64,000 nucleotides of DNA from Macrostomum hystrix. Taxonomy: Eukaryota; Platyhelminthes; Macrostomidae. Location of the stretch: NCBI GenBank assembly GCA_950097015.1, contig CATNEN010000001.1:16310501-16374500 (forward strand), read 5' to 3'. The notes beneath the pieces are model-generated. The model ran no database searches. It had not been told where the DNA came from and saw nothing but the letters and a program-made list of their open reading frames with translations. Numbering within the stretch: position 1 is the first letter of the stretch; the number at the start of each line of letters is the position of its first letter. Below, in pieces: positions 1-11,500 of the stretch. The translations under genes were made by a program, and so were the position numbers.

Positions 1-56
1 ATGGTTTATGCAGAATATAACATGGTTTATGCAGAATATAACATGGTTTATGCAGA
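1..56. repeat. short 21-bp tandem repeat at window edge
   Basis: About 2.7 copies of a 21-bp unit containing tggtttatgcagaatataac. The array may continue beyond the window. The rest of 57-768 is AT-rich upstream DNA of the P450 gene. It includes a GT-rich stretch near 230-250 and a small array of aattagagatagagaga near 500-580. Confidence 0.8.
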
Positions 57-194
57 ATAAAAAGCATTATTTTTATAGTGAATTTGCTAGAGGCATTGCA
101 CTACCTTAAGTAGTATGTTGAACCTTATTTAACATATTTTCTTTCCGTGCAGTAACGACTGAATATTAAATGCCAAAGCTATTCTATAACATTT

Positions 195-290
195 AATACA
201 CTAATGCAGCCTGTACAGATGAGCACACCTGTGTGTGTGCGTGTGTGCTCAGGAGTCAGCCGAGTCAGGGGAAGAATTGCCTTCACCCAC
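195..290 (+). repeat. dispersed repeat fragment, inverted partner at about 7409-7480
   Basis: This stretch contains gtacagatg, then a cacacctgtgtg-rich segment, gtgtgtgctcag and agaattg. The same order of blocks is found in reverse complement at about 7409-7480, beyond the other end of the P450 gene. The pair looks like two copies of one dispersed, perhaps SINE-like, family in opposite orientation. Identity was judged by eye. Confidence 0.5.
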
Positions 291-682
291 TGGCACTGTG
301 CTACTAATACTGTCACTAATGTGCAATTATAAAGCTTGACAGAGTACGAAAATCAGGTTTTGTAAAATAAGGTTTCTTAGAAACTTAAAGTACATTCGGT
401 GTCTGAAGTACGCTTAGAACTTATTATTATTATTTCCCAAGATAATTAGTCTAATTAAAGTACTCAGGAATATTTAGCTTTATCTGAGACCCTCAAACAA
501 ATAGGGCTAGAGGGAATCAGAGATAGAGAGAATTAGAGATAGAGAGAATTAGAGATAGAGGGAATTAGAGATAGAGAGAGTGCACGAGGCGAGTGTTTGA
601 AAGCAGCCTAACAGTCTCAGGTGTGCTCAATTTGTACATCAAGAAGCAGACTAAATTTTCTGTCCAAAAATTGTGCGAGAAT

Positions 683-688
683 ATAAAC
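683..688 (+). promoter_or_regulatory. candidate TATA box of the P450 gene
   Basis: TATAAA lies about 85 bases before the P450 start codon, and a possible start site (acacagtt) follows about 25-30 bases downstream. Only position and sequence support it. Confidence 0.35.
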
Positions 689-768
689 TAGCAGGCCAGC
701 AGCGAGAACACAGTTATTTTGTTTGACAATATTACAATCTAAAAATATTTAATAAACAACTTCTGACT

Positions 769-3700
769 ATGAACGGATTGGTGGATTGGACAGCGCCAAC
801 ACCAGCGACTTTGGCAGCCATCATTGCCAGCTTCACCGCGTGGCTACTGTTCAGGAGGTTGAGTACACTGCTCAGACTGCCACCAGGACCAACGGGCATG
901 CCTCTGCTTGGCTACCTGCCCTGGATTGATAGGAATAATTCCCATCGAACCTACCTGTCCTTGTCCAAGCGATACGGGGATATTTTCTCCTTCCAATTGG
1001 GCAGCCGAACTGTCATAGGCCTGGCTTCGTATGAGCTCATCAAGGAAGCCTTTGCTCAGCCGCTGTTCTCAGGCCGACTGCCCAGCAGGTAACCCCGCTC
1101 AATAATCGCTCATTGTAGTTTGACAATTACATTAATCTAGTCTAACAGGTAGATCAATCTAGTCTAACAGGTAGATCAATCTAGTCTAACAGGTAGATCA
1201 ATCTAGTCTAACAGGTAGATCAATCTAGTCTAACAGGTAGATCAATCTAGTCTAACAGCTAGATCAATCTAGTCTAACAGGTAGATCAATCTAGTCTAAC
1301 AGCTAGATCAATCTAGTCTAACAGGTAGATCAATCTAGTCTAACAGGTAGATCAATCTAGTCTAACAGCTAGATCAATCTAGTCTAACAGGTAGATCAAT
1401 AAAGCGTCAAAAGCAGAACAGTCTGTAATTTTAAGCACTTACTCAATTTATCAAGAAATCGTGGCAGCAGTAACTGATGGATGCGAAAATTCCCAAATTA
1501 GATGGACAGCTTAATATATGGCATTTTGAATCTTTTTCTCAACTACTTAAGTTCAGACTGTTCGAATAGTAAAATGATGTTCAATTGAAATGCAATTCAT
1601 GTTTTAACTGTCATGTTTTATTGATTGAATTTTATATTGACGACTAACATTTTGTGCCCTATTAGATTGCTCTGCCACAAACTTTTAGGTTTAAAAAAAA
1701 TTATCCAGACATAGTAGGAGGCTGCATTTTCTTCTAGTAATCCTGTCTAACATCCAGTCTAACATCCAGTCTAACATCCTGTCTAACATCCTGTCTAACA
1801 TCCAGTCTAACATCCAGTCTAACATCCTGTCTAACATCCTGTCTAACATCCTGTCTAACATCCTGTCTAACATCCAGTCTAACATCCTGTCTAACATCCA
1901 GTCTAACATCCTGTCTAACATCCAGTCTAACATCCAGTCTAACATCCTGTCTAACATCCAGTCTAACATCCAGTCTAACATCCAGTCTAACATCCAGTCT
2001 AACATCCTGTCTAACATCCTGTCTAACATCCTGTCTAACATCCAGTCTAACATCCTGTCTAACATCCAGTCTAACATCCTGTCTAACATCCAGTCTAACA
2101 TCCAGTCTAACATCCTGTCTAACATCCAGTCTAACATCCTGTCTAACATCCTGTCTAACATCCAGTCTAACATCCAGTCTAACATCCAGTCTAACATCCA
2201 GTCTAACATCCTGTCTAACATCCTGTCTAACATACAGTCTAACATCCAGTCTAACATCCTGTCTAACATACAGTCTAACATCCAGTCTAACATCCTGTCT
2301 AACATACAGTCTAACATCCAGTCTAACATCCTGTCTAACATACAGTCTAACATCCAGTCTAACATCCAGTCTAACATCCAGTCTAACATCCTCTCTAACA
2401 TCCAGTCTAACATCCAGTCTAACATCCAGTCTAACATCCTCTCTAACATCCAGTCTAACATCCTCTCTAACATCCAGTCTAACATCCTGTCTAACATCCT
2501 GTCTAACATCCAGTCTAACATCCAGTCTAACATCCAGTCTAACATCCTGTCTAACATCCTGTCTAACATCCTGTCTAACATACAGTCTAACATCCAGTCT
2601 AACATCCAGTCTAACATCCAGTCTAACATCCTCTCTAACATCCAGTCTAACATCCAGTCTAACATCCAGTCTAACATCCTCTCTAACATCCAGTCTAACA
2701 TCCTGTCTAACATCCAGTCTAACATCCAGTCTAACATCCAGTCTAACATCCAGTCTAACATCCTGTCTAACATCCTGTCTAACATCCAGTCTAACATCCT
2801 GTCTAACATCCTGTCTAACATACAGTCTAACATCCAGTCTACCATCCTGTCTAACATCCAGTCTAACATCCAGTCTAACATCCTGTCTAACATCCAGTCT
2901 AACATCCTGTCTAACATCCAGTCTAACATCCTGTCTAACATCCAGTCTAACATCCAGTCTAACATCCAGTCTAACATCCTGTCTAACATCCAGTCTAACA
3001 TCCAGTCTAACATCCTGTCTAACATCCAGTCTAACATCCTGTCTAACATCCAGTCTAACAGCCTGTCTAACATCCTGTCTAACATCCTGTCTAACATCCA
3101 GTCTAACATCCAGTCTAACATCCAGTCTAACATCCAGTCTAACATCCAGTCTAACATCCAGTCTAACATCCTGTCTAACATCCAGTCTAACATCCAGTCT
3201 AACATCCAGTCTACCATCCTGTCTAACATCCAGTCTAACATCCAGTCTAACATCCAGTCTAACATCCTGTCTAACATCCTGTCTAACATCCAGTCTAACA
3301 TCCAGTCTAACATCCAGTCTAACATCCAGTCTAACATCCAGTCTAACATCCAGTCTAACATCCTCTCTAACATCCAGTCTAACATCCAGTCTAACATCCA
3401 GTCTACCATCCTGTCTAACATCCAGTCTAACATCCAGTCTAACATCCAGTCTAACATCCAGTCTAACATCCAGTCTAACATCCAGTCTAACATCCAGTCT
3501 AACATCCTCTCTAACATCCAGTCTAACATCCAGTCTAACATCCAGTCTACCATCCTGTCTAACATCCTGTCTAACATCCAGTCTAACATCCAGTCTACCA
3601 TCCTGTCTAACATCCAGTCTAACATCCTCTCTAACATCCAGTCTAACATCCTCTCTAACATCCAGTCTAACATCCTGTCTAACATCCAGTCTAACATCCA

Positions 3701-6700
3701 GTCTAACATCCAGTCTAACATCCTGTCTAACATCCAGTCTAACGCATCGCAGGTTTGTTCGCCGTATGACCAGGGGCTGTGGAATTCTATTCGCGGAGGG
3801 CGAATCTTGGTCTCGCCAGCGAACATTCAGCCTGAAGTTCCTGAAGAGTGTTGGGTTCGCCAAGGCGGAGTCGGCTAAGCAGATCTCGCAGGAGCTGGCG
3901 GGCTTGACACAGCGGCTGGACAAGCTGGCTTCCGTTGAGCAGGCCGTCACCACCATCGACTTGCTCACTCCGGCGGTCAACAGTGTCATCGCCCGCCTGA
4001 CCCTTGGACAGGCCTACGCTGATGAGGACCCTAATTACAGAGCTTACATTCAGGCTTTTGATGAGTACACCAGGTTTGTAGTGTGTTCTAATTCGCAACT
4101 CACTACTGTCCAACAGGATTCCCTACTGTCCAACAGGATTCCCTACTGTCCAACAGGATTCCCTACTGTCCAACAGGATTCCCTACTGTCCAACAGGATT
4201 CCCTACTGTCCAACAGGATTCCCTACTGTCCAACAGGATTCCCTACTGTCCAACAGGATTCCCTACTGTCCAACAGGATTCCCTACTGTCCAACAGGATT
4301 CCCTACTGTCCAACAGGATTCCCTACTGTGCAACAGGATTCCCTACTGTCCAACAGGATTCTCAACTGTCGAACAGGATTCCCTACTGTCCAACAGGATT
4401 CCCTACTGTCCAACAGGATTCCCAACTGTCCAACAGGATTCCCTACTGTCCAACAGGATTCCCTACTGTCCAACAGGATTCCCTACTGTGCAACAGGATT
4501 CCCTACTGTCCAACAGGATTCTCAACTGTCGAACAGGATTCCCTACTGTCGAACAGGATTCCCTACTGTCCAACAGGATTCCCAACTGTCCAACAGGATT
4601 CCCTACTGTCCAACAGGATTCCCTACTGTCCAACAGGATTCCCTACTGTCCAACAGGATTCCCTACTGTCCAACAGGATTCCTTACTGTCCAACAGGATT
4701 CTCAACTGTCCAACAGGATTCCTTACTGTCCAACAGGATTCTCAACTGTCCAACAGGATTCCCTACTGTCTAACAGGATTTCCAAGTGTCTAACAGGATT
4801 CCCTACTGTCCAACAGGATTCCCTACTGTCCAACAGGATTCCCTACTGTCCAACAGGATTCCCTACTGTCCAACAGGATTCCCTACTGTCCAACAGGATT
4901 CCCTACTGTCTAACAGGATTCCCTACTGTCTAACAGGATTCCCTACTGTCCAACAGGATTCCCTACTGTCCAACAGGATTCCCTACTGTCCAACAGGATT
5001 CCCTACTGTCCAACAGGATTCCCTACTGTCCAACAGGATTCCCTACTGTCCAACAGGATTCCCTACTGTCCAACAGGATTCCATACTGTCCAACAGGATT
5101 CCCTACTGTCCAACAGGATTCCCTACTGTCCAACAGGATTCCCTACTGTCCAACAGGATTCCCTACTGTCTAACAGGATTCCCTACTGTCCAACAGGATT
5201 CCCTACTGTCCAACAGGATTCCCTACTGTCCAACAGGATTCCCTACTGTCCAACAGGATTCCCTACTGTGCAACAGGATTCCCTACTGTCCAACAGGATT
5301 CTCAACTGTCGAACAGGATTCCCTACTGTCCAACAGGATTCCCTACTGTCCAACAGGATTCCCAACTGTCCAACAGGATTCCCTACTGTCCAACAGGATT
5401 CCCTACTGTCCAACAGGATTCCCTACTGTCCAACAGGATTCCCTACTGTCCAACAGGATTCCTTACTGTCCAACAGGATTCTCAACTGTCCAACAGGATT
5501 CCTTACTGTCCAACAGGATTCTCAACTGTCCAACAGGATTCCCTACTGTCTAACAGGATTTCCAAGTGTCTAACAGGATTCCCTACTGTCTAACAGGATT
5601 GCTAACTGTCTTACAGGATTTCCAAGTGTCTAACAGGATTCCTAGCTGTCTAACAGGATTCCCTACTGTATTAACAGGATTCCTAATTGTCTAACAGGAC
5701 TCCCAACTGTCTAACAGTAATGACAGCATCAGAGCGAATTTTATTGCAGGCTGATGAACCCGTTGCCGATGCTGTTCCCATTTATCGACAAAATCTTCCA
5801 CCGCACCAAAACTGCCAAAGAGATCCAACGCCGTTTCGACGTCATGTACAACTTTGTCGACGGTGAAGTCAAGAAGCGTCGTCTAATCGACATCCAGGAG
5901 CCGAAGTGCCTCGCCGACGCTTACAACGCGGCCAAGGCAGAGGCCGAGGCGGCGGGCGACTTCGACACGTACAAGGACTTCCAGATTGTCCGAGTCTGCA
6001 TGGAGCTGTTCTTCGGCGGCACGGCCACGACAGCCAGATCGCTGGAGTGGATGCTGCTGTACATGGCAGCTTATCCGCAAGTGCAGGTTTGTACTTTGTA
6101 TCGTTTCTGCCCATTTCGGCTGTCCTGCTGAACACTGCGGGGCGAAGGCTAGGTCAGTTTCGGGACTTGATGTAATCACGTGGTTTCTAAAAATAGCAAC
6201 TGACGTCAGTGGCGCGCAAGACGTCACTTCTGACACTCCTAAATACGAGTATAGCACCAAGTGCAATAAACATGTGTGCTACACTTTTGAAGTCAGAGAG
6301 AGAGGCCAGCTACGTTTGACGAAACACGTGATAGCTGGCGCCAGAAAAGTACAAACAAGAAGGGGGGGAGGGAGAACAAAGAGGCGCCAACGCGGGACCG
6401 TGAGGTGATGACTCAAACCTGGAAGGGGGAGAGAAGGCACACTCAAACTGAATTTCTAATGTTTGTTTGTTCTGTTCTGTGTTGAATACTATCTATAGTT
6501 TGACGATTGCAAACTGAAACTAAATCACATGTCACCACATCCAACCAGACAAAAGTGCAGCAGGAGCTGGACCAGCTGGTGGCCAACCAGACAAAAGTGC
6601 AGCAGGAGCTGGACCAGCTGGTGGCCAACCAGACAAAAGTGCAGCAGGAGCTGGACCAGCTGGTGGCCATGGACTCAACCGAGGGTCGTCAATCAGCGGA

Positions 6701-7181
6701 CAGAGAGATCCGGCTAGAAGATCGGGACAGGCTGCACTACACCCTGGCCGTCATTGACGAATGCTATCGCTGCGTCTCGCTATCAAGCAATGGCTCCTTT
6801 CACCGGGCCCTGGAGGATACGCGGTTTCACGGCTACCTCATCCCGAAGGACGCGGCCATCATGCCGCTGGCCTATGCTGTCCATCACAGCCCGAAGTACT
6901 GGAGCCAGCCAGGCAGCTTTCACCCGGAGCACTTCCTGGACTCTAACGGTCACTACCGGGCCAGCCGGCACCTCATCCCGTTCATGATTGGCCGGCGAGC
7001 CTGCCTAGGCGAAGGTCTGGCTAGGCAGGAGATTTTCCTAATCTTCGCTAATCTCATTAGACGCTACCGGGTGCGGCTGGGACCCGACTGCAGCCACACT
7101 GATCTGAGCGCATTGCTGGAAGGCAAACTGTCACTGCTGCGCATTCCAGACAAGCACACGCTGCTGTTTGCCATGCGCTAG
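769..7181 (+). CDS. cytochrome P450, CYP2-clan-like, 4 exons
   Basis: A haem-thiolate monooxygenase of the ER membrane; the substrate cannot be told from sequence. Exons by splice site and phase are 769-1088, 3753-4073, 5750-6086 and 6549-7181 (or from 6633). Donors are AG|GTAACC, AG|GTTTGT and AG|GTTTGT. The protein starts MNGLVDW with a hydrophobic anchor (about residues 12-28), then the proline-rich hinge LPPGPTGMP. Exon 2 carries the C-helix WSRQR. Exon 3 ends with the I-helix FFGGTATTARS. Exon 4 has the K-helix ECYR (ExxR), FHPEHF, and the haem loop FMIGRRACLG with its cysteine ligand. Length is 508 aa with the last of three duplicated exon-4 acceptors and 536 aa with the first; CYP2 proteins are usually about 490-510. 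The I-helix has alanine where the family normally has Asp/Glu before Thr. Introns 1 and 2 are almost wholly minisatellite. Confidence 0.93.
1131..1400 (+). repeat. 22-bp minisatellite in P450 intron 1
   Basis: About 12 copies of a 22-bp unit with core atctagtctaacaggtagat, starting some 45 bases after the exon 1 donor. Most units contain ctaacag followed by gtagat, which reads like an acceptor fused to a donor (AG|GT). A minority have ctaacagctagat instead. Confidence 0.95.
1741..3744 (+). repeat. 12-bp minisatellite filling most of P450 intron 1
   Basis: About 167 units of taacatccagtc and taacatcctgtc, with rare variants (tctc, tacagtc, taccatc). It ends eight bases before the exon 2 acceptor AG (3751-3752). 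Twelve is a multiple of three, and both minus-strand translations here are long and open but purely repetitive (LDWM-like, LDVR-like). Longer duplicated blocks recur, for example around 2341-2480 and 2581-2720. Confidence 0.97.
4105..5716 (+). repeat. 20-bp minisatellite filling P450 intron 2
   Basis: About 80 units of ccctactgtccaacaggatt. It starts about 30 bases after the exon 2 donor and ends about 35 bases before the exon 3 acceptor. Units contain yaacag, and towards the 3' end ctaacag, so each resembles a branch point plus acceptor. A marked block with tgtgcaacag, tgtcgaacag and a final tttccaagtgtctaacag occurs twice, about 4486-4800 and 5266-5580, an offset of 780 bp or 39 units. This is a higher-order duplication. 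Confidence 0.97.
6541..6669 (+). repeat. 42-bp triplication across intron 3 / exon 4 boundary of P450
   Basis: Three near-identical 42-bp copies of (c)caaccag acaaaagtgcagcaggagctgg..., in frame, coding for N-Q-T-K-V-Q-Q-E-L-D-Q-L-V-A. Each copy contains its own AG (6547-6548, 6589-6590, 6631-6632) followed by the same exon start. Joining the third AG to exon 3 gives an ordinary P450 J-helix region with no repeat. Joining the first adds two 14-residue repeats. Confidence 0.9.
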
Positions 7182-7362
7182 TTCAATGCCACGTTTCATT
7201 CCGAAATTTGGTGACGAGAATTTACAAAAAACTTTGCTTCACAGTCGTGTTTTTTAATCATAACTAGACCCCAGAAGAGACTAAAACTGATTGAGAACTG
7301 CTCGCGATTTCATTGCGGATTTGAATTTTTGTATTAATAACGACGGTCGTTATATTTGTAAT

Positions 7363-7368
7363 AATAAA
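7363..7368 (+). terminator. polyadenylation signal of the P450 gene
   Basis: AATAAA about 180 bases after the P450 stop codon in AT-rich DNA, with the P450 as the only upstream plus-strand gene. Confidence 0.6.
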
Positions 7369-7407
7369 AATATTTGCAGTACGGCTGTTGGCATTGGCAC
7401 ATTATTT

Positions 7408-7611
7408 GGTGACAATTCTGCCTATTCCGCTGACTTCTGAGCACACACTCACACAGGTGTGTACATCTGTACTGACTTTCTCATCGTCAGGCAGTGTACA
7501 CTATCACAATTGCAGGACAAGCCTTCTCTCCGCGGCCGCGCCCCGGGCAAGTGAATGTGGCCTCGCCGCGGAATCGAGCTCAGGGACCTTGGTGCGAGAG
7601 GCAAACGGTCG
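7408..7611 (-). mobile_element. probable tRNA-derived SINE remnant
   Basis: On the minus strand the segment reads ctcgcaccaaggtccctgag ctcgattcc, which resembles a Pol III B box (GGTTCGANTCC) in degraded form. A tail follows that matches the repeat at 195-290. The unusually GC-rich patch here (7525-7600) differs from its AT-rich surroundings. I treat the open frame across this patch as chance. From 7612 to 8230 I see only AT-rich DNA. Confidence 0.4.
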
Positions 7612-8234
7612 TCACAAAGCGATAATTTTTTTAATTTCTGTATTTTACAATGCTTTCAACTTTTCAACAACTGGAAAAAACGAAGACATGATAACAACAG
7701 CCATACTAACTATGATCAGCTCTACTACAAGTAGTGCTAACAGCGAATTTTAATAATATATCTAGTCTCGCGCTTTTTAATTGATTAAATTTCAAATAAA
7801 ATGCTACATTTCACAACAAAAAAGACTAATGAAGGCAGCACTAAAACTCTGACAGACAAAAGCGCGCAAAGGATTTTAGCATCGATCCGATTGAAAGCGC
7901 TTGCTTAATCGGTGAATAAGATTGAATTGAAAGTTGCATACTCAATGCTGCTGCTGATTCAGTTACGGCAAAATAATTGATCTACCAAAAGTTGAACAAC
8001 AAACTACAAAACTACAAAATATGCCAATCAATTGACTAATTATTAATGAGCATTTGCGCAACATACAGCTGACAATACACAGCAGGGTGACTTAAGAGCT
8101 ATGATTAAAATGCTCTTTCTGAATAGCATTATTGTGAGCATAGTCATCGGGTTCTAATTTGAGTAGGCGGACTTGAACTTGACTCGATTTCACATTGAAT
8201 TGGAAGACTGCGAAAATTGGACACCAGAACCTAA

Positions 8235-8545
8235 GGATGTGGGAGCCAATCAGTCCTATCACCTGAGGATCAGGGAACCAATCAGTCCTATCACCTGAGG
8301 ATCAGGGAACCAATCAGTCCTATCACCAGAGGAACAGGGAACCAATCAGTCCTATCACCTGAGGAACAGGGAACCAATCAGTCCTATCACCTGAGGATCA
8401 GGGAACCAATCAGTCCTATCACCTGAGGAACAGGGAACCAATCAGTCCTATCACCTGAGGATCAGGGAACCAATCAGTCCTATCACCTGAGGATCAGGGA
8501 ACCAATCAGTCCTATCACCTGAGGATCAGGGAACCAATCAGTCTA
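8235..8545 (-). repeat. 32-bp minisatellite just after the DNAJC11 stop
   Basis: About 9.5 units with core aaccaatcagtcctatcacc on the plus strand. It begins about ten bases beyond the DNAJC11 stop codon, so it lies in the 3' UTR. Read in the gene's direction each unit contains CTCAG|GTGATAG, a good match to joined acceptor and donor sequence. On the plus strand each unit carries a CCAAT pentamer. Confidence 0.93.
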
Positions 8546-8555
8546 AACCCACAAG

Positions 8556-11500
8556 TCACACAGCATGCCGTCTCTGAGGCAGTCTCACAGCATCGGTGTC
8601 ACTGAGCAGCACGGAATGTGGCGCGCCATTGAAGGTGTATCGAATGAGCAGGTGCCGGCTGGAGTTGGCGGGAATCGCCGCGGGCGGATTCGGATCATAG
8701 AATCCGGGCAAGTCGGCTTTAGTCAGCGAGGCTGGCAATTCAAGACGAGAATTATCAACTAGAATCTGCAGGCAGTCGGTCACGTCAACAACTGACGCCT
8801 CGGACTGCGCCGCCGAAGCTTCTTCTTCAATGCCGGCGGTGTCACCGGAGGCCAGGTAACCGTAGACAGCCCTGTCAATCACCAGGCCGCCTTTGCTGCG
8901 CTCCGAATCACGAGAGTTCAACGCAGACTCGCGCATCAGAGCCTGGGCTGACAGCGCCTCCGCCCTGCGTGCTGCCCTGCCTGCCAGCTCCGAGTCCGAC
9001 TGCTGACTGCGGGACTCGCGCTGCGGGATCAGTGTGTCAGGTGACTGGGTCAGGGGGATGGTGTGTCAGGTGACTGGGTCAGGGGGATGGTGTGTCAGGT
9101 GACTGGGTCAGGGGGATGGTGTGTCAGGTGACTGGGTCAGGGGGATAGTGTGTCAGGTGACAGGGTCAGGGGGATAGTGTGTCAGGTGACAGGGTCAGGG
9201 GGATGGTGTGTCAGGTGACTGGGTCAGGGGGATGGTGTGTCAGGTGACTGGGTCAGGGGGATGGTGTGTCAGGTGACAGGGTCAGGGGGATAGTGTGTCA
9301 GGTGACAGGGTCAGGGGGATGGTGTGTCAGGTGACAGGGTCAGGGGGATGGTGTGTCAGGTGACCAGGCTGCTGACTGAAGCGTCACTGAAGCAGCTCAC
9401 CTGGAACTTGACTAGCCAAGGAGCATAGATGCACTTGTACACAACAACATAGGCCAGCAGGGGCACAGCTGTGCCATAGACAATAGCAGCCGGGTCCAGC
9501 CATTCGGAGAGGGTGATGGGCATTGCGTAGACCTGATTGCCACGGCTGAGGCTGAGCTTGACCTTGACGCCGATGTTAGGCCCGAATCTCACGGACATGC
9601 CGGCCTCGCTGTAGTCCGAGACCCGCTGTGCCAGGTGATAGCGGAGAGTCCAGAGGGTATTCAGTGTCAGATGACAGGATACGCCAAAGCGGAGGTCACC
9701 GATTTCTCGAGAGCAAGAAATCTGAGGATTGGTTCAGTGCCAAACCAACTTTGTTTGCTTTAAAAAAGTACAAGCTAAAAAGACCATAAAAATTAAAACT
9801 ACAAAGAGCTGCTTAGTGACACGTGAAGGTCAAGCTACAAAGAGCTGCTAGTGACACGTGAAGGTCAAACTACAAAGAGCTGCTTAGTGACACGTGAAGG
9901 TCAAGCTACAAAGAGCTGCTAGTGACACGTGAAGGTCAAACTACAAAGAGCTGCTTAGTGACACGTGAAGGTCAAGCTACAAAGAGCTGCTTAGTGTCAC
10001 GTGAAGGTCAAGCTACAAAGCAAAGAGCTGCTAGTGACACGTGAAGGTCAAGCTACAAAGCAAAGAGCTGCTAGTGACACGTGAAGGTCAAGCTACAAAG
10101 CAAAGAGCTGCTAGTGACACGTGAAGGTCAAGCTACAAAGAGCTGCTAGTGACAAAGAGTCGGTAATTCACCTGAGCCCCAGCGTCGCTTGGTCCGAGAA
10201 AGGTGGCAGCTTTGGCGTGCCAGCCGTCGTCCAACTGGCAGAGCAGTTCAGCTCTGGCTCCCTTATTTGGCGAATTCCAGGCGTAGGACAGGGTGCCAAC
10301 ACACCTGGGGCTGATTTGGCAAGATAGCGCAGGTGTCAGGGTGGGCAGCAGTTGGCCACCCTTCATTGAGGTCACATCGGCGCGAACAGAGGCTAGCAGA
10401 TTGGGAGTCAGTCTGTAGGACAGTTTGCCAGCAGCAGTGGGCAGGAAGTTCAGACCGACAGTAACATCCGAGGTCAGGCGATCTGTCAGCTGGGAGCGCA
10501 TTGTTAGCGACACGGTGGGCACGTAGCGACGGCCCAGGTTGCCAAGAGAACCGGCTAGTACCAGGCGGTGCTTGGGTGTCAACTGGATTAGAGTGTACGG
10601 AGTGGCTTGAGTTAGCAGACTTGGCCTAGAGCAGAACGATGAGTCAAGGATGGTCGGTGGGTCAGGAATGGTGAATGGGTCAGGATTGGTGAATGGGTCA
10701 GGAATGGGTCAGGATTGGTGAATGGGTCAGGATTGGTGAATGGGTCAGGATTGGTGAATGGGTCAGGATTGGTGAATGGGTCAGGAATGGTGAATGGGTC
10801 AGGAATGGTGAATGGGTCAGGAATGGTGAATGGGTCAGGAATGGTGAATGGGTCAGGAATGGTGAATGGGTCAGGATTGGTGAATGGGACGGGATTGGTG
10901 AATGGGACTGGATTGGTGAATGGGACTGGATTGGTGAATGGGTCTGGATTGTTGAATGGTTCAGGATTGGTGACTAGGTTTAGATTGGTGAATGGGTCAT
11001 GAATCAATGCATTTGAAAGACCTGTAAACACCCAGACAAACACTCACAATAAAGCTAGTATTCTGCGAAAACGACAAGCTATCCAAATAGAGGCTCTTAG
11101 ACTCATTGTCATCCTGCGGGCTAAATATGGACGCGCAGTTCAACCCCACAGTCAGTCTGGTGGCAGGCTGGGTGAGCTTCATCACGGCGGCCTCCTCCCT
11201 GAGGCGGCGCAGTTGCGCCAGTTCCTCGCGAATCTCAGCAACGCCTCGGCCGCGCAAAGCGACCGCTCCGTCGTTGAGAGCGCGCAGGCCTTCCAAACCG
11301 AAGTCGTCGTAGACGCGCCTGGACTCCGGATCGCGCAGGATGTCGTAGGCTCGACGAATTCGCTGGTAGGCCACGTCGCTGCCAGCCGCTGACTGATTGC
11401 CGCCGTTGGTGGTCGACGATGATGAAGCAATGCGCTTGTCCGGGTGAACCACGCGAGATAGGCGCCTGCGGGGAGGCGGCGAATTCGGAATCAGTGTGGG

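Noticed and set aside
1691-3989. Open frames of over 700 codons on the minus strand across P450 intron 1
   Set aside because: They translate the 12-bp repeat (LDWM, LDVR). A multiple-of-three unit without stops gives such frames automatically.
1131-5716. CRISPR-like arrays
   Set aside because: Units are directly tandem with no unique spacers, and this is eukaryotic DNA.
7388-7753. 121-codon frame after the P450 gene
   Set aside because: It crosses the polyadenylated 3' flank and a SINE-like GC patch. No domain, and low-complexity C-terminus.
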